From assembly GCF_000379525.1 (NCBI RefSeq), contig NZ_KB902408.1, forward strand, positions 1 to 64,000: a stretch of 64,000 nt of DNA. Direction: 5' to 3'. Positions 18,195 through 25,653 of this stretch are shown in pieces (within the stretch, counting starts at the first letter, position 1; the number at the start of each line of letters is the position of its first letter). The notes under the pieces are model-generated. The model was not told where the DNA came from, searched no databases, and worked only from the letters and a program-made list of their open reading frames with translations. Made by a program: the position numbers and the translations under genes. This DNA comes from Lamprocystis purpurea DSM 4197 (GTDB taxonomy: Bacteria > Pseudomonadota > Gammaproteobacteria > Chromatiales > Chromatiaceae).

Positions 18195-18318
18195 GGCCTC
18201 GATCAAGATTTCGGCCACTTGGGCTCGCCGGGTGCGTAGTCAGGCCATCTTGGCCTGACACTGTCAGGGCTGGAAGCCCTGACTACGCACGCCGCTGGCC
18301 GGGATTACGATCAAGGCC
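18195..18318 (+). repeat. GGCC-TIR mobile repeat, type A (copy A1), with 8-bp target duplication
   Basis: 124 bp. Terminal inverted repeats of 22 bp lie at 18195-18216 and 18297-18318 (outer ends GGCCTCGATC and GATCAAGGCC). Inside is a hairpin whose arms are GTGCGTAGTCAGG and CCTGACTACGCAC (18232-18290). The 8 bases before it (18187-18194) and after it (18319-18326) are both AGCCGTCG, an exact target-site duplication. A second type A copy lies in inverse orientation at 52017-52140. It fills the gap between the rnf operon and fnr, where its hairpin could also affect transcription. Confidence 0.8.
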
Positions 18319-18378
18319 AGCCGTCGACTGGTCCGCGGAATCAACATTTTCGGTAAGAACTTCCATTTGGAGCACTGC

Positions 18379-19239
18379 ATGAGCGAACTGCCGGCCGATA
18401 TCGGCCCCACCACTGAGGCGATCATTAAAGAAAGTAAGCGCATCACCCCGGCCGCTGCCGATGAAGTGCGCCATCTGTCGGTCCAGGTACTGGATCCGGC
18501 CTTCCAGTTCGTTGAGGGTCAGAGTATCGGGGTGGTCGTCCCCGGTCCTCATCCATTCGGCAACCCCTATCATGTACGGCGCTATTCGATCGCCAATGCG
18601 CGCAGCGTGCCGCAGGATTCGGGCGTCGCCCTGGACCTCCTGGTGCGCCGCTGCTTCTCTATCGACGAGGTGAGCGGTGAGCGTTACCCCGGCATCGCCT
18701 CCAATTATCTCTGCGATGCCAAGCCCGGCGACCGCTTGACGATCAGCGGGCCCTATCTCAGCCCATTCAAGATGCCGCTGGATAGCAACGCCAATCTGCT
18801 GATGATCGGCACCGGGACCGGCATCGCCCCCTTCCGCGCCTTCGCTCAGCTCATCTACGAACGCCGCGGCGGTTGGCAGGGTCAGGTCCGCCTCTATTAC
18901 GGCGGCCGGACCGGACTCGACCTCATGTACGCCAACGATGAGGCAACCGATCTCGCCGACTATTACGACGAGGCCACCTTCAAAGCCTTCAAGTCGCTGG
19001 CCCAGCGTCCGCTGATGCGCTCCTCCGATGCCCTGGAGCAGGGACTGGCGGAGCACGCGGCCGAAGCCTGGGCACTGATTCAGGACCCCAAGACCCATGT
19101 TTTCGTCGCCGGACTCGGGCGCATCGCCACCGTCCTGGACAAGGTCATGGCGGACCAGGCCGGCTCGGCCGACGCCTGGAAGGCATGCAAGCAAACGCTG
19201 ATCGACGAGAAGCGTTGGTCGGAGTTGGTCTACAACTGA
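18379..19239 (+). CDS. ferredoxin--NADP+ reductase
   Basis: 286-residue flavoprotein of the plant-type FNR fold. RRYSIANAR (about residue 73) is the FAD-binding RxYS motif. GTGTGIAPFRAF (about 150) is the NADP-binding loop. The protein ends WSELVYN, close to the usual C-terminal aromatic that stacks on the flavin. It exchanges electrons between ferredoxin and NADP(H). GGAG at 18369-18372 precedes the ATG at 18379. Its place directly after the rnf operon suggests it shares the ferredoxin pool with PFOR and Rnf. Confidence 0.9.
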   Translation: MSELPADIGPTTEAIIKESKRITPAAADEVRHLSVQVLDPAFQFVEGQSIGVVVPGPHPFGNPYHVRRYSIANARSVPQDSGVALDLLVRRCFSIDEVSGERYPGIASNYLCDAKPGDRLTISGPYLSPFKMPLDSNANLLMIGTGTGIAPFRAFAQLIYERRGGWQGQVRLYYGGRTGLDLMYANDEATDLADYYDEATFKAFKSLAQRPLMRSSDALEQGLAEHAAEAWALIQDPKTHVFVAGLGRIATVLDKVMADQAGSADAWKACKQTLIDEKRWSELVYN

Positions 19240-19334
19240 GCCGGCGGCGCAGGGTTGTCCGGCGCATGCCGGACACCGGAGAAATTCCGCGGCTTGCCAC
19301 GCCCCCTGCCGCGGGCTTATCCTGCGGCGTCGCT

Positions 19335-19530
19335 TTGGGTGCCCCGCGATGCGACCGCATCAAGGGGTGAAACGGGAAGTCCGGTGAGGTCGTGCGCCAC
19401 TGTGTGCTCGATCGATTCCGGCGCAGCCCCCGCTGCTGTGAGCCTGACGGGACCGTCCTATGCCACTGCGCCGATGCGCGGGAAGGCGACGGAACCCCGG
19501 ATGACGGCGAGCCAGAAGACCGGCCCGACG
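19335..19530 (+). promoter_or_regulatory. cobalamin (B12) riboswitch
   Basis: The order of conserved blocks matches the AdoCbl riboswitch: GGTGCC near 19339, AAACGGGAAG, GCGCAGCCCCCGCTGCTGTGA, TGCCACTG, GGGAAGGCGACGG, and the B12 box GAGCCAGAAGACCGGCC near 19508-19525. It lies upstream of, and in the same direction as, the cobalamin genes starting at 19839, and is expected to shut them down when cobalamin is plentiful. Confidence 0.9.
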
Positions 19531-19838
19531 CGTGAACTGGTGTGAGCCCCGGGGTGGAGCTTGAGCCGATCGGGCCATCCGGACCGCCGCGCGGTGCGGG
19601 CTTGGCCCTGTTAGCCGCGACGACCGTCGCCGGTGTTCCCTTAGGCGGGAACAGGCGGGCGGACATCGACCATCCCCTGACTCGCACCTCGTGTTGCCCG
19701 CACGCTACGAGGTCAATCGCTATGCACAGGGTCGGTTTCCGGCTGTTCCAAATGGTCAAGGGTATCGAGCCCTTCCTCGACCGCGCACCGGTGCGGCCCC
19801 TCGTCGATCTTCCCGCGCGCGCCTGAGGTCACCCCGAC
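19531..19838 (+). other. leader between the riboswitch and cbiF
   Basis: 308 bp with no gene I can support. A small frame from 19722 to 19826 (MHRVGFRLFQMVKG, 34 residues) is open but unrecognised. The expression platform of the riboswitch should lie here; I do not see a clear terminator with a T-run. Confidence 0.35.
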
Positions 19839-20669
19839 ATGGGTCGCGTATGGTTCGTCGGCGCCGGACCGGGAGATCCGGACCTGATCACGGTCAAGGG
19901 CCGGCGCCTGGTGGAACAAGCCGGAGCCATTCTCTATGCCGGCTCATTGGTCGATGCGGCGGCGACCCGCTATGCACCTGTCGGCTGTTTGTTGGAAGAC
20001 TCCAAGTCGATGACCTTGGAACAGATCAGCGCCTGGCTGATCGCTGCCGCCGGCCGCTGCGACACCGTGGTGCGTCTGCAGACCGGCGATCCGGGGCTCT
20101 ACGGTGCATTGACCGAGATGGTGCGTCCGCTGGACGCGGCGGGCATCCCCTGGCAGGTGGTGCCGGGGGTCACCTCGGCGATGGCCTCCGCGGCGGCGGC
20201 GGGGGAGAGCCTGACCCTGCCCGAGGTCACCCAGACGGTGATCCTCACGCGGGTAGCCGGCCGGACGCCGATGCCGGCCGGGGAAGATCTGGAGGCGCTG
20301 GCCGCGCACCGCGCCACCCTGTGCATCTATCTGTCCGCGACCCTGCTGCCGCAGGTGCAGCGGGCGCTACGTGCCGCCGGCTGGCCGGCGGAGGCGCCGA
20401 TCCTGGTCGTGCAGAAGGCGAGTTGGCCGGACGCCGAGCAGATCGTCCGCGGCCGGCTGGATGATATCGATCAGCGCTGTCGCGCGGCCGGTGTCGACGC
20501 TCAGGCGATGATCATCGCGAGCCCGACGCTGGGCGCCCGCGAGTGGGCGGAATTGACGGCATCGAAGCTCTATGACCCGAGCTTCGGGCACCGTTTCCGG
20601 CGCGCCGCGGAACCGGGTTTGGCGGCCGAAATCGGCGAAGGATCATCATCCGCCAATGAAATTCAATGA
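19839..20669 (+). CDS. cbiF: (cobalt-)precorrin-4 C11-methyltransferase
   Basis: 276 residues, SAM-dependent tetrapyrrole methyltransferase fold. The N-terminal VWFVGAGPGDPDLIT loop is the family hallmark; RLQTGDPGLYGA and VPGVTSAMASAAA complete the SAM site. YAGSLVDAA and the overall length point to the C11 enzyme (CobM/CbiF), which methylates cobalt-precorrin-4. The presence of cbiX, cbiD and cbiG in the same operon indicates the anaerobic (early cobalt insertion) route. The first gene after the riboswitch. Confidence 0.9.
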   Translation: MGRVWFVGAGPGDPDLITVKGRRLVEQAGAILYAGSLVDAAATRYAPVGCLLEDSKSMTLEQISAWLIAAAGRCDTVVRLQTGDPGLYGALTEMVRPLDAAGIPWQVVPGVTSAMASAAAAGESLTLPEVTQTVILTRVAGRTPMPAGEDLEALAAHRATLCIYLSATLLPQVQRALRAAGWPAEAPILVVQKASWPDAEQIVRGRLDDIDQRCRAAGVDAQAMIIASPTLGAREWAELTASKLYDPSFGHRFRRAAEPGLAAEIGEGSSSANEIQ

Positions 20670-20684
20670 CTCCTTGGCGAGGGT

Positions 20685-20808
20685 CCCCGTGGGAGCGGCC
20701 TCCGGCCGCGATTGGACCTCGCGAGAACCCGAACATCACAGTTTGCCACTGCACCGCATCGCGGCCGGAGGCCGCTCCCACAGGGCTTCTATGCGGCTTT
20801 CGCTTTAA
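20685..20808. repeat. long palindromic repeat, type E (copy E1)
   Basis: CCCGTGGGAGCGGC...GCGAT at 20685-20712 pairs with ATCGCGGCC...CTCCCACAGGG at 20758-20785, a stem of about 26 bp. The tail CTATGCGGCTTTCGC is also shared with copy E2 at 38605-38725. It separates cbiF from cbiX within the operon and would form a strong hairpin in the mRNA. Confidence 0.75.
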
Positions 20809-20823
20809 TTGATCGATCTTCGT

Positions 20824-21633
20824 ATGAACGACACCACAGTCTTGCTGGTCGGCCACGGGTCCCGTTTCCATGGGGGTAACGCGGAGACCTTGGAGTTCGC
20901 CGATCAGTGGCGGGCACGCCATCCGGACTGGCGTATCGTCACCTGCTTCATTGAATATGACGCGGTGCTGCTGGACGCCGGGCTGGATCAGGCCGCACGC
21001 GGTGCCCGCCGGGTGCAGGTTGTGCCCTTTATTCTCAACGCGGCCGGGCATGTCAAGATGGAGATTCCGGCGGCCATCGCAGCCGCTCGGGAACGGCATC
21101 CGGACGTCAGCTTCGAGTACGGGCGCCACCTCGGCATGGGACGCGACATCCTGGCCGTGCTTCAGGACCGGCTCGATGGACTGATGGCCGACCTCGCCAT
21201 GCCCGACCCCCGCACCACCGGTGTCATTCTCCTCGGGCGGGGCTCCTCGGACGCGGGCGCCAACGGCGAACTGGCCAAGATGGCGCGCTGGGTCTTCGAG
21301 GATAACGATCACGATCTGGTGGACCTGGCCTTTACCGGCATCACCTGGCCGCGGCTGGAAAGCGTCGTCCAGCGTCAGGTGCGTCTGGGAATGACCCAGA
21401 TCGCGATCGTGCCGGTCTATCTGTTTGCCGGGCGCCTGACCGAGCGGATCGCCGCCCAGATCGTGCGGCTGCGCGCCCTGTATCCGGGCATCGCTTTTGC
21501 CCTGGCGGAACACTTCGGATTCGATGAGCGTCTCTTCAGCCTGCTGGACGCCCGGGTGCTTGGCCTGGAACTGCCGGCGGGAGGAACCCTGGAGTGTGAC
21601 GGGTGCAAGTATCGGGAAAAGTATGAATTATGA
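20824..21633 (+). CDS. cbiX: sirohydrochlorin cobaltochelatase, long form
   Basis: 269 residues with two copies of the chelatase fold: LLVGHGSRFHGGN at the start and LLGRGSSDAGANGE near residue 140. The motif VVPFILNAAGHVKMEIPAAI carries the metal-binding histidine. CbiX inserts Co2+ into sirohydrochlorin at the start of the anaerobic branch. The C-terminus LECDGCKYREKYEL has two cysteines. I chose the ATG at 20824 rather than the TTG at 20809. Its stop codon falls inside the first of the ATTATGA-type repeats that flank the next gene. Confidence 0.88.
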   Translation: MNDTTVLLVGHGSRFHGGNAETLEFADQWRARHPDWRIVTCFIEYDAVLLDAGLDQAARGARRVQVVPFILNAAGHVKMEIPAAIAAARERHPDVSFEYGRHLGMGRDILAVLQDRLDGLMADLAMPDPRTTGVILLGRGSSDAGANGELAKMARWVFEDNDHDLVDLAFTGITWPRLESVVQRQVRLGMTQIAIVPVYLFAGRLTERIAAQIVRLRALYPGIAFALAEHFGFDERLFSLLDARVLGLELPAGGTLECDGCKYREKYEL

Positions 21634-21648
21634 ATTATGAATTATGAA
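21621..21648 (+). repeat. left flanking repeat of the four-helix-bundle gene
   Basis: Tandem GAATTAT units (TATGAATTATGAATTATGAA). They appear in inverted form at 22148-22178 on the other side of the gene at 21657. The cbiX stop codon is part of it. Confidence 0.7.
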
Positions 21649-21656
21649 GGGGAAGT

Positions 21657-22028
21657 ATGAGTGATGGGGGTGGAGGGGCGGGGGATTTGCGGGGGAGGAC
21701 CAAAGCCTTTGCCTTGCGGGTGATTCGACTTTATACAGCGTTGCCGCGGCGGGTGGATGCGCAGGTGATTGGTAAACAGGTACTGCGGTCCGGAACATCG
21801 GTTGGTGCAAATTACCGCGAGGCTTGGCGTGCCCGTTCCCGTGCGGAGTTCGTGTCAAAGCTCGGCGACTGCCTCAAGGAGCTTGATGAAACCGCCTATT
21901 GGCTGGAACTGCTCGGAGAATCCGGAATTGTCCCCGCGGACCGCCTTGACAACCTTCACGACGAATGTAACCAACTTATTGCAATATTCACTACAATCGC
22001 CAAAAAAACAAAAGAAAAAACAAATTAG
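21657..22028 (+). CDS. four-helix-bundle protein (23S rRNA intervening-sequence protein family)
   Basis: 123 residues. Family signatures are LRVIRLYTALPRR, QVLRSGTSVGANYREA and SKLGDCLKELDETAYWLELL, giving four amphipathic helices. Members occur both inside 23S rRNA intervening sequences and as free-standing genes; their function is unresolved. Here the gene is flanked by inverted ATTATGAA-type repeats (21621-21648 and 22148-22178) and interrupts the cobalamin operon between cbiX and cbiC, in the same direction. Its context suggests insertion as a mobile unit rather than a metabolic role. Confidence 0.88.
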   Translation: MSDGGGGAGDLRGRTKAFALRVIRLYTALPRRVDAQVIGKQVLRSGTSVGANYREAWRARSRAEFVSKLGDCLKELDETAYWLELLGESGIVPADRLDNLHDECNQLIAIFTTIAKKTKEKTN

Positions 22029-22147
22029 GAAGTTAAGATGGGGCTCAGGTGGATACAAGATGCGCTTGCTTTGGCGTCTTCACGACGAGCCCCCAACATA
22101 TCGCAATAGACGAAAGGTCCCATTCTTCACCCTTCATCATGCTCTTT

Positions 22148-22178
22148 TTCATAATTCATACTTCATACTTCATAATTT
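22148..22178 (+). repeat. right flanking repeat of the four-helix-bundle gene
   Basis: TTCATAATTCATACTTCATA and following bases are the imperfect reverse complement of the left repeat at 21621-21648. It ends 6 nt before the cbiC start codon at 22185, so it may also influence cbiC translation. Confidence 0.7.
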
Positions 22179-22184
22179 AAGAAG

Positions 22185-22889
22185 ATGCTTCCAAGCCACC
22201 CAGTCACCGAGCAGAATACCCTCGCCGGACGCACGATCGAGCAGGCATCCTTCGCCATCATCGATGCGGAGGCCGGTCCTCATTCCTATGATCCCGAAGA
22301 GTGGGCGGTCGTGCGGCGGATGATTCATGCCAGCGCGGATTTCGAGATGAACGGGCTGACGGTCTTTCATCCGCAGGCGGTCACCGCCGGGTTGGCGGCG
22401 TTGCGGCAGGGCGGACAGCCATTGGTCGCGGATGTGGGAATGATCCTCGCGGGGCTCGCGTCGACCCGGCTTCAGCGCTTCGGTGTGCGGCCTCATCAGT
22501 TCATTGCCGATACGGACGTGAGCGACGCGGCCCAGACCGCGGGGACCACTCGCGCCGTGCAGGCGATGCGCAAGGCGCAGCGGCTGGGGTTGCTGGACGG
22601 CGCCATCATCGGGATCGGCAATGCCCCGACGGCCTTGATCGAACTCCTGCGGCTGATCGAAGAGGAGGGGGTGCGTCCGGCCCTGGTGATCGGCATGCCC
22701 GTGGGTTTCGTGGCGGCGGCCGAGTCCAAGGCGCTGCTGGCGGCTGTCAGCCTGGTGCCCTGGATCACGGTGCAGGGGCGCAAAGGCGGCTCGACCCTGG
22801 TGGTCGCGGCCATTCATGCCCTGCTGGCGCTGGCCGAGTCTGACGGCGGCGCCGCGTCCGGAACGCAGCCGACGGCATCGCCCTCTTGA
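22185..22889 (+). CDS. cbiC: (cobalt-)precorrin-8X methylmutase
   Basis: 234 residues. The family segments are SFAIIDAEAG near the start, RRMIHASADFEMN containing the catalytic histidine, and AIIGIGNAPTALIELL. It moves the C11 methyl group to C12 to give (cobyrinate) hydrogenobyrinate. The ATG at 22185 directly follows an inserted repeat. The stop overlaps the TTG start of cbiD. Confidence 0.92.
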   Translation: MLPSHPVTEQNTLAGRTIEQASFAIIDAEAGPHSYDPEEWAVVRRMIHASADFEMNGLTVFHPQAVTAGLAALRQGGQPLVADVGMILAGLASTRLQRFGVRPHQFIADTDVSDAAQTAGTTRAVQAMRKAQRLGLLDGAIIGIGNAPTALIELLRLIEEEGVRPALVIGMPVGFVAAAESKALLAAVSLVPWITVQGRKGGSTLVVAAIHALLALAESDGGAASGTQPTASPS

Positions 22890-24028
22890 GTGTCGGTCAT
22901 GCGACAACGTCCGGGTCGCGCAAGACCGAGCCGCGCCGCCGCGGTGATCGAACCGGCTTCACGACCGGTGCCAACGCGGCGGCAGCGGCCACCGCCGCCA
23001 CCCTGGGATTGGTGCTGGGCCGGGTGCCGGAGCGCGTGGACTGTCTGTTGCCCAACGGCCGGCGGGCGGTCTTCGCGATCTGCGACGGCCGGGTGGCGGG
23101 CGACCTGGCCCATGCGGTCTCGATCAAAGACGCGGGGGATGACCCGGATGCCACGAATGGCGCGCATCTTACCGCCGATGTGCGTCGGATCGCGGGCGGC
23201 GGGGCGGAGATTCTGCTCCATGGCGGTGCGGGCATCGGCGTCGTGACCCGGCCGGGTCTGGGGCTGGCGGTCGGAACGGCGGCCATCAACCCGGTGCCGC
23301 GGCGCAACATCGTCGAGAACGTCCGGGCAGCCGGTGAACCGCTGCTGGCGCTGGGCGACGGACTGGAGGTGACCATCTCGGTTCCGGGCGGCGCGGCGAT
23401 GGCAGTCAAGACACTGAACGCCCGCCTCGGCATTCTGGGTGGGATCTCCATCCTCGGCACCACCGGGATCGTGCGGCCCTATTCGACCGCCGCGTTCCGC
23501 GCGAGTCTGGTGCAGGCGGTCCGGGTGGCCGCCGCGCAGGGTCAGACCACGCTGGTCCTCACCACCGGCGGGCGTACCGAGCAGGCCGCGATGGGCGCCT
23601 TTCCTGCACTGTCGGAGGTCTGTTTCGTGCAGATGGGCGACTTCGTGAAGGCCGCCTTCACCGCCGCGGTGCGGCACCGGATGCAGCAGGTGATCGTCGG
23701 CGCCATGGTCGGCAAGCTGACCAAGATCGCCCAGGGTCTGCCGGTGACGCACGCCTGGCGAGCCCCGCTGGACCGCGACCTGATCGGCGCGGTCGCCGCC
23801 GAGGTCGGGGCGCCGCCGGATTTGGTCGCCCAGATCCGCACGGCCGCGACCGCCCGGTTCGCCGCCGAGCGTCTGGCGGCGATCGGCCTGGCCGCGGCCC
23901 TGCACCAGGCACTCGCCCGGCGGGCGATGGCCAGCCTGCGGCGGCTGTACCCCGGTCCCCATCGGCTGACCGTGCTCGCCTGCGACTTTGACGGCCAACC
24001 CATTGCGACCGTGACGGAAGATGACTGA
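22886..24028 (+). CDS. cbiD: cobalt-precorrin-5B C1-methyltransferase
   Basis: 380 residues. RTGFTTGANAAAAATAA near residue 22 is the CbiD signature, and GGISILGTTGIVRPYS is the second conserved block. CbiD methylates C1 in the anaerobic pathway and is diagnostic of it. The only start near the alignment is a TTG at 22886 that overlaps the cbiC stop (TTGA), implying translational coupling. It overlaps the next gene by 8 nt. Confidence 0.92.
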   Translation: MSVGHATTSGSRKTEPRRRGDRTGFTTGANAAAAATAATLGLVLGRVPERVDCLLPNGRRAVFAICDGRVAGDLAHAVSIKDAGDDPDATNGAHLTADVRRIAGGGAEILLHGGAGIGVVTRPGLGLAVGTAAINPVPRRNIVENVRAAGEPLLALGDGLEVTISVPGGAAMAVKTLNARLGILGGISILGTTGIVRPYSTAAFRASLVQAVRVAAAQGQTTLVLTTGGRTEQAAMGAFPALSEVCFVQMGDFVKAAFTAAVRHRMQQVIVGAMVGKLTKIAQGLPVTHAWRAPLDRDLIGAVAAEVGAPPDLVAQIRTAATARFAAERLAAIGLAAALHQALARRAMASLRRLYPGPHRLTVLACDFDGQPIATVTEDD

Positions 24029-25349
24029 ACCCTGCACCTTGATCGGCATTCTGGACGACGGTTGGCCCGGTCTGGCGGACACGGCGCGCGCCCGGCTGGC
24101 GGGTGCGGGCTGTGTGATCGGCGCCGCCCGCACCCTGGGTCTGGTCGCTTCCCAGCTGGCTCCCGGAGCGCGGCAACGGGCGATGGACGGCGCCCTGGCT
24201 CAGGTTCCGGCCTGGGTGCGCGAGGCCCAGGCGCAAGGGTTGCGGGTTGTGGTACTCGCGACCGGCGATCCCTTGTGTCATGGCATCGCCGGCCGGCTGA
24301 CGGCCGCCCTGGGGGCGGCGGCCATCGAGGTGTTGCCGGCCCCCTCGACGGTGCAACTCGCCTTCGCCCGTTTTCAGCGTCCCTGGCAGGACGCCCGGAT
24401 CAGTTCCTGCCACGGCGCGGCATCCGGTGACTGGGTCCTGGGCGATACCCCGGCGCATGGTCTGTACCGGGTGCTGCGGGCGGTGGCCCGGCATCCGGTG
24501 GTGGCGGTCTTCACCAGCCCGGCGAACGGGCCGGACCGGATCGCGCGGGCGCTGCTGACCCTGGGCTATGGAGACGAGATCCGGCTGTCGGTCGCCGCCC
24601 GGCTTGCGCGACCGGACGAGGTGCTGTTCCCGGATCTGACGCTTGCACAGGCCGCCGGGCAGCGTTTCCCTGAGCCCAACGTGCTGATTTGCGAGCGTGC
24701 CGAGCACACCACGACGGACGCTGCGGTCTGCGGTCTGGATGACCGCCGGTACGCCCGACAGGGCGGCGGCGACGGTGACGGCGATCAGACCGGTTTGATC
24801 ACCAAGCTGGAGGTCCGCGCCGTGACGCTCGCGCGGCTGGCGCTGCGCCCGGACAGCGTCGTCTGGGACATCGGTGCCGGCTCCGGTTCAGTCGGATTGG
24901 AAGCCAGCCGTATCGCCTATGACGGCCATTGCTGGGCGATCGAGAAAAGCGCGGCCCAGGCGGCGGACGCCCGCGCCAACGCGCGGCGGCTGCGCGCCGG
25001 CAATTACAGCTTGTTCGAGGGTCGGGCCCCGGACGGACTCGCCGCCTGGCCGGACCCGGATGCCGTCTTTATCGGCGGGTCCGGCGGCGCCTTGGCTGAA
25101 CTCATCCAACTCCTGTCGGGCCGTCTGCGGCCAGGCGGGCGACTGGTCATGAACTTCATCGCGCTGGAGAACCTGACCACCGCGATTGCCGCGCTGGACG
25201 CCGTCGGCCTGACCTGGGATCTGACCCAGCTCGGCGTCGCCCGCAGCCAGCCCATCCTCGGCCTGCACCGGCTCGCCGCGCTCAACCCGGTGTGGATCCT
25301 CTCGGCTTCAAGAGGAGTGGTGCGGTCATCAGTCAAGCAAGTCCTTTAG
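24021..25349 (+). CDS. cbiET: precorrin-6Y C5,15-methyltransferase (decarboxylating), CbiE-CbiT fusion
   Basis: 442 residues in two parts. Residues 1-210 form the CbiE methyltransferase (C5), with ATGDPLCHGIAGRL. Residues about 240-430 form CbiT with the Rossmann motif VWDIGAGSGSVGLEASR, which methylates C15 and decarboxylates the acetate on C12. The fused form equals CobL. The tail after LNPVWILSASRG looks atypical and runs up to a block of repeats (25363-25650), so the native end may have been altered. Confidence 0.9.
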   Translation: MTEPCTLIGILDDGWPGLADTARARLAGAGCVIGAARTLGLVASQLAPGARQRAMDGALAQVPAWVREAQAQGLRVVVLATGDPLCHGIAGRLTAALGAAAIEVLPAPSTVQLAFARFQRPWQDARISSCHGAASGDWVLGDTPAHGLYRVLRAVARHPVVAVFTSPANGPDRIARALLTLGYGDEIRLSVAARLARPDEVLFPDLTLAQAAGQRFPEPNVLICERAEHTTTDAAVCGLDDRRYARQGGGDGDGDQTGLITKLEVRAVTLARLALRPDSVVWDIGAGSGSVGLEASRIAYDGHCWAIEKSAAQAADARANARRLRAGNYSLFEGRAPDGLAAWPDPDAVFIGGSGGALAELIQLLSGRLRPGGRLVMNFIALENLTTAIAALDAVGLTWDLTQLGVARSQPILGLHRLAALNPVWILSASRGVVRSSVKQVL

Positions 25350-25362
25350 GGATTGCTTTTCG

Positions 25363-25650
25363 CGTCGTTGTCGTTGTCGTAATCGTAATCGAGGTTATCG
25401 TAGTGCCCCGGATTCTCTCGCACCCTAAATTGCATCTGGCCTTGATCATCGTTCCGGCCAGCGACGGCCTGTCCGCAACTGGAGGTCGAGGCTTTAGCCG
25501 GTGGCGATTCCCGAGATCTCAAAGAAAATCAGTGGTGCCTGCACGCCGGACCGGCTAAAGCCTCGACCTCCAGTCGCCGGAGCGATGACCAATGCCTTGC
25601 ATCGCTTCTCGGATTGCGATAACTCCGATTACGACAACGACAACGACAAA
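25363..25650. repeat. palindromic GTCGTT element, type F (copy F2), split by a nested type G element
   Basis: The outer parts, 25363-25435 and 25597-25650, together equal the reverse complement of the uninterrupted copy at 39488-39604. Both ends carry GTCGTT hexanucleotide runs in inverted orientation, followed by TAATCG. The interior contains CACCCTAAATTGCAT, then the nested insertion, then TGCATCGCTTCTC. It fills the gap between cbiET and cbiL-cbiG and runs to within 3 nt of the presumed start codon. Confidence 0.75.
25438..25596 (+). repeat. GGCC-TIR mobile repeat, type G (copy G1), nested in element F2
   Basis: 159 bp. Terminal inverted repeats lie at 25438-25459 (GGCCTTGATCATCG...) and 25575-25596 (...CGATGACCAATGCC). 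The inner hairpin has arms ACTGGAGGTCGAGGCTTTAG and CTAAAGCCTCGACCTCCAGT. Flanks are TTGCATCT (25430-25437) and TTGCATCG (25597-25604), a 7 of 8 target duplication. Removing the element and one flank restores the F element seen at 39488. Confidence 0.8.
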
Positions 25651-25653
25651 GCA

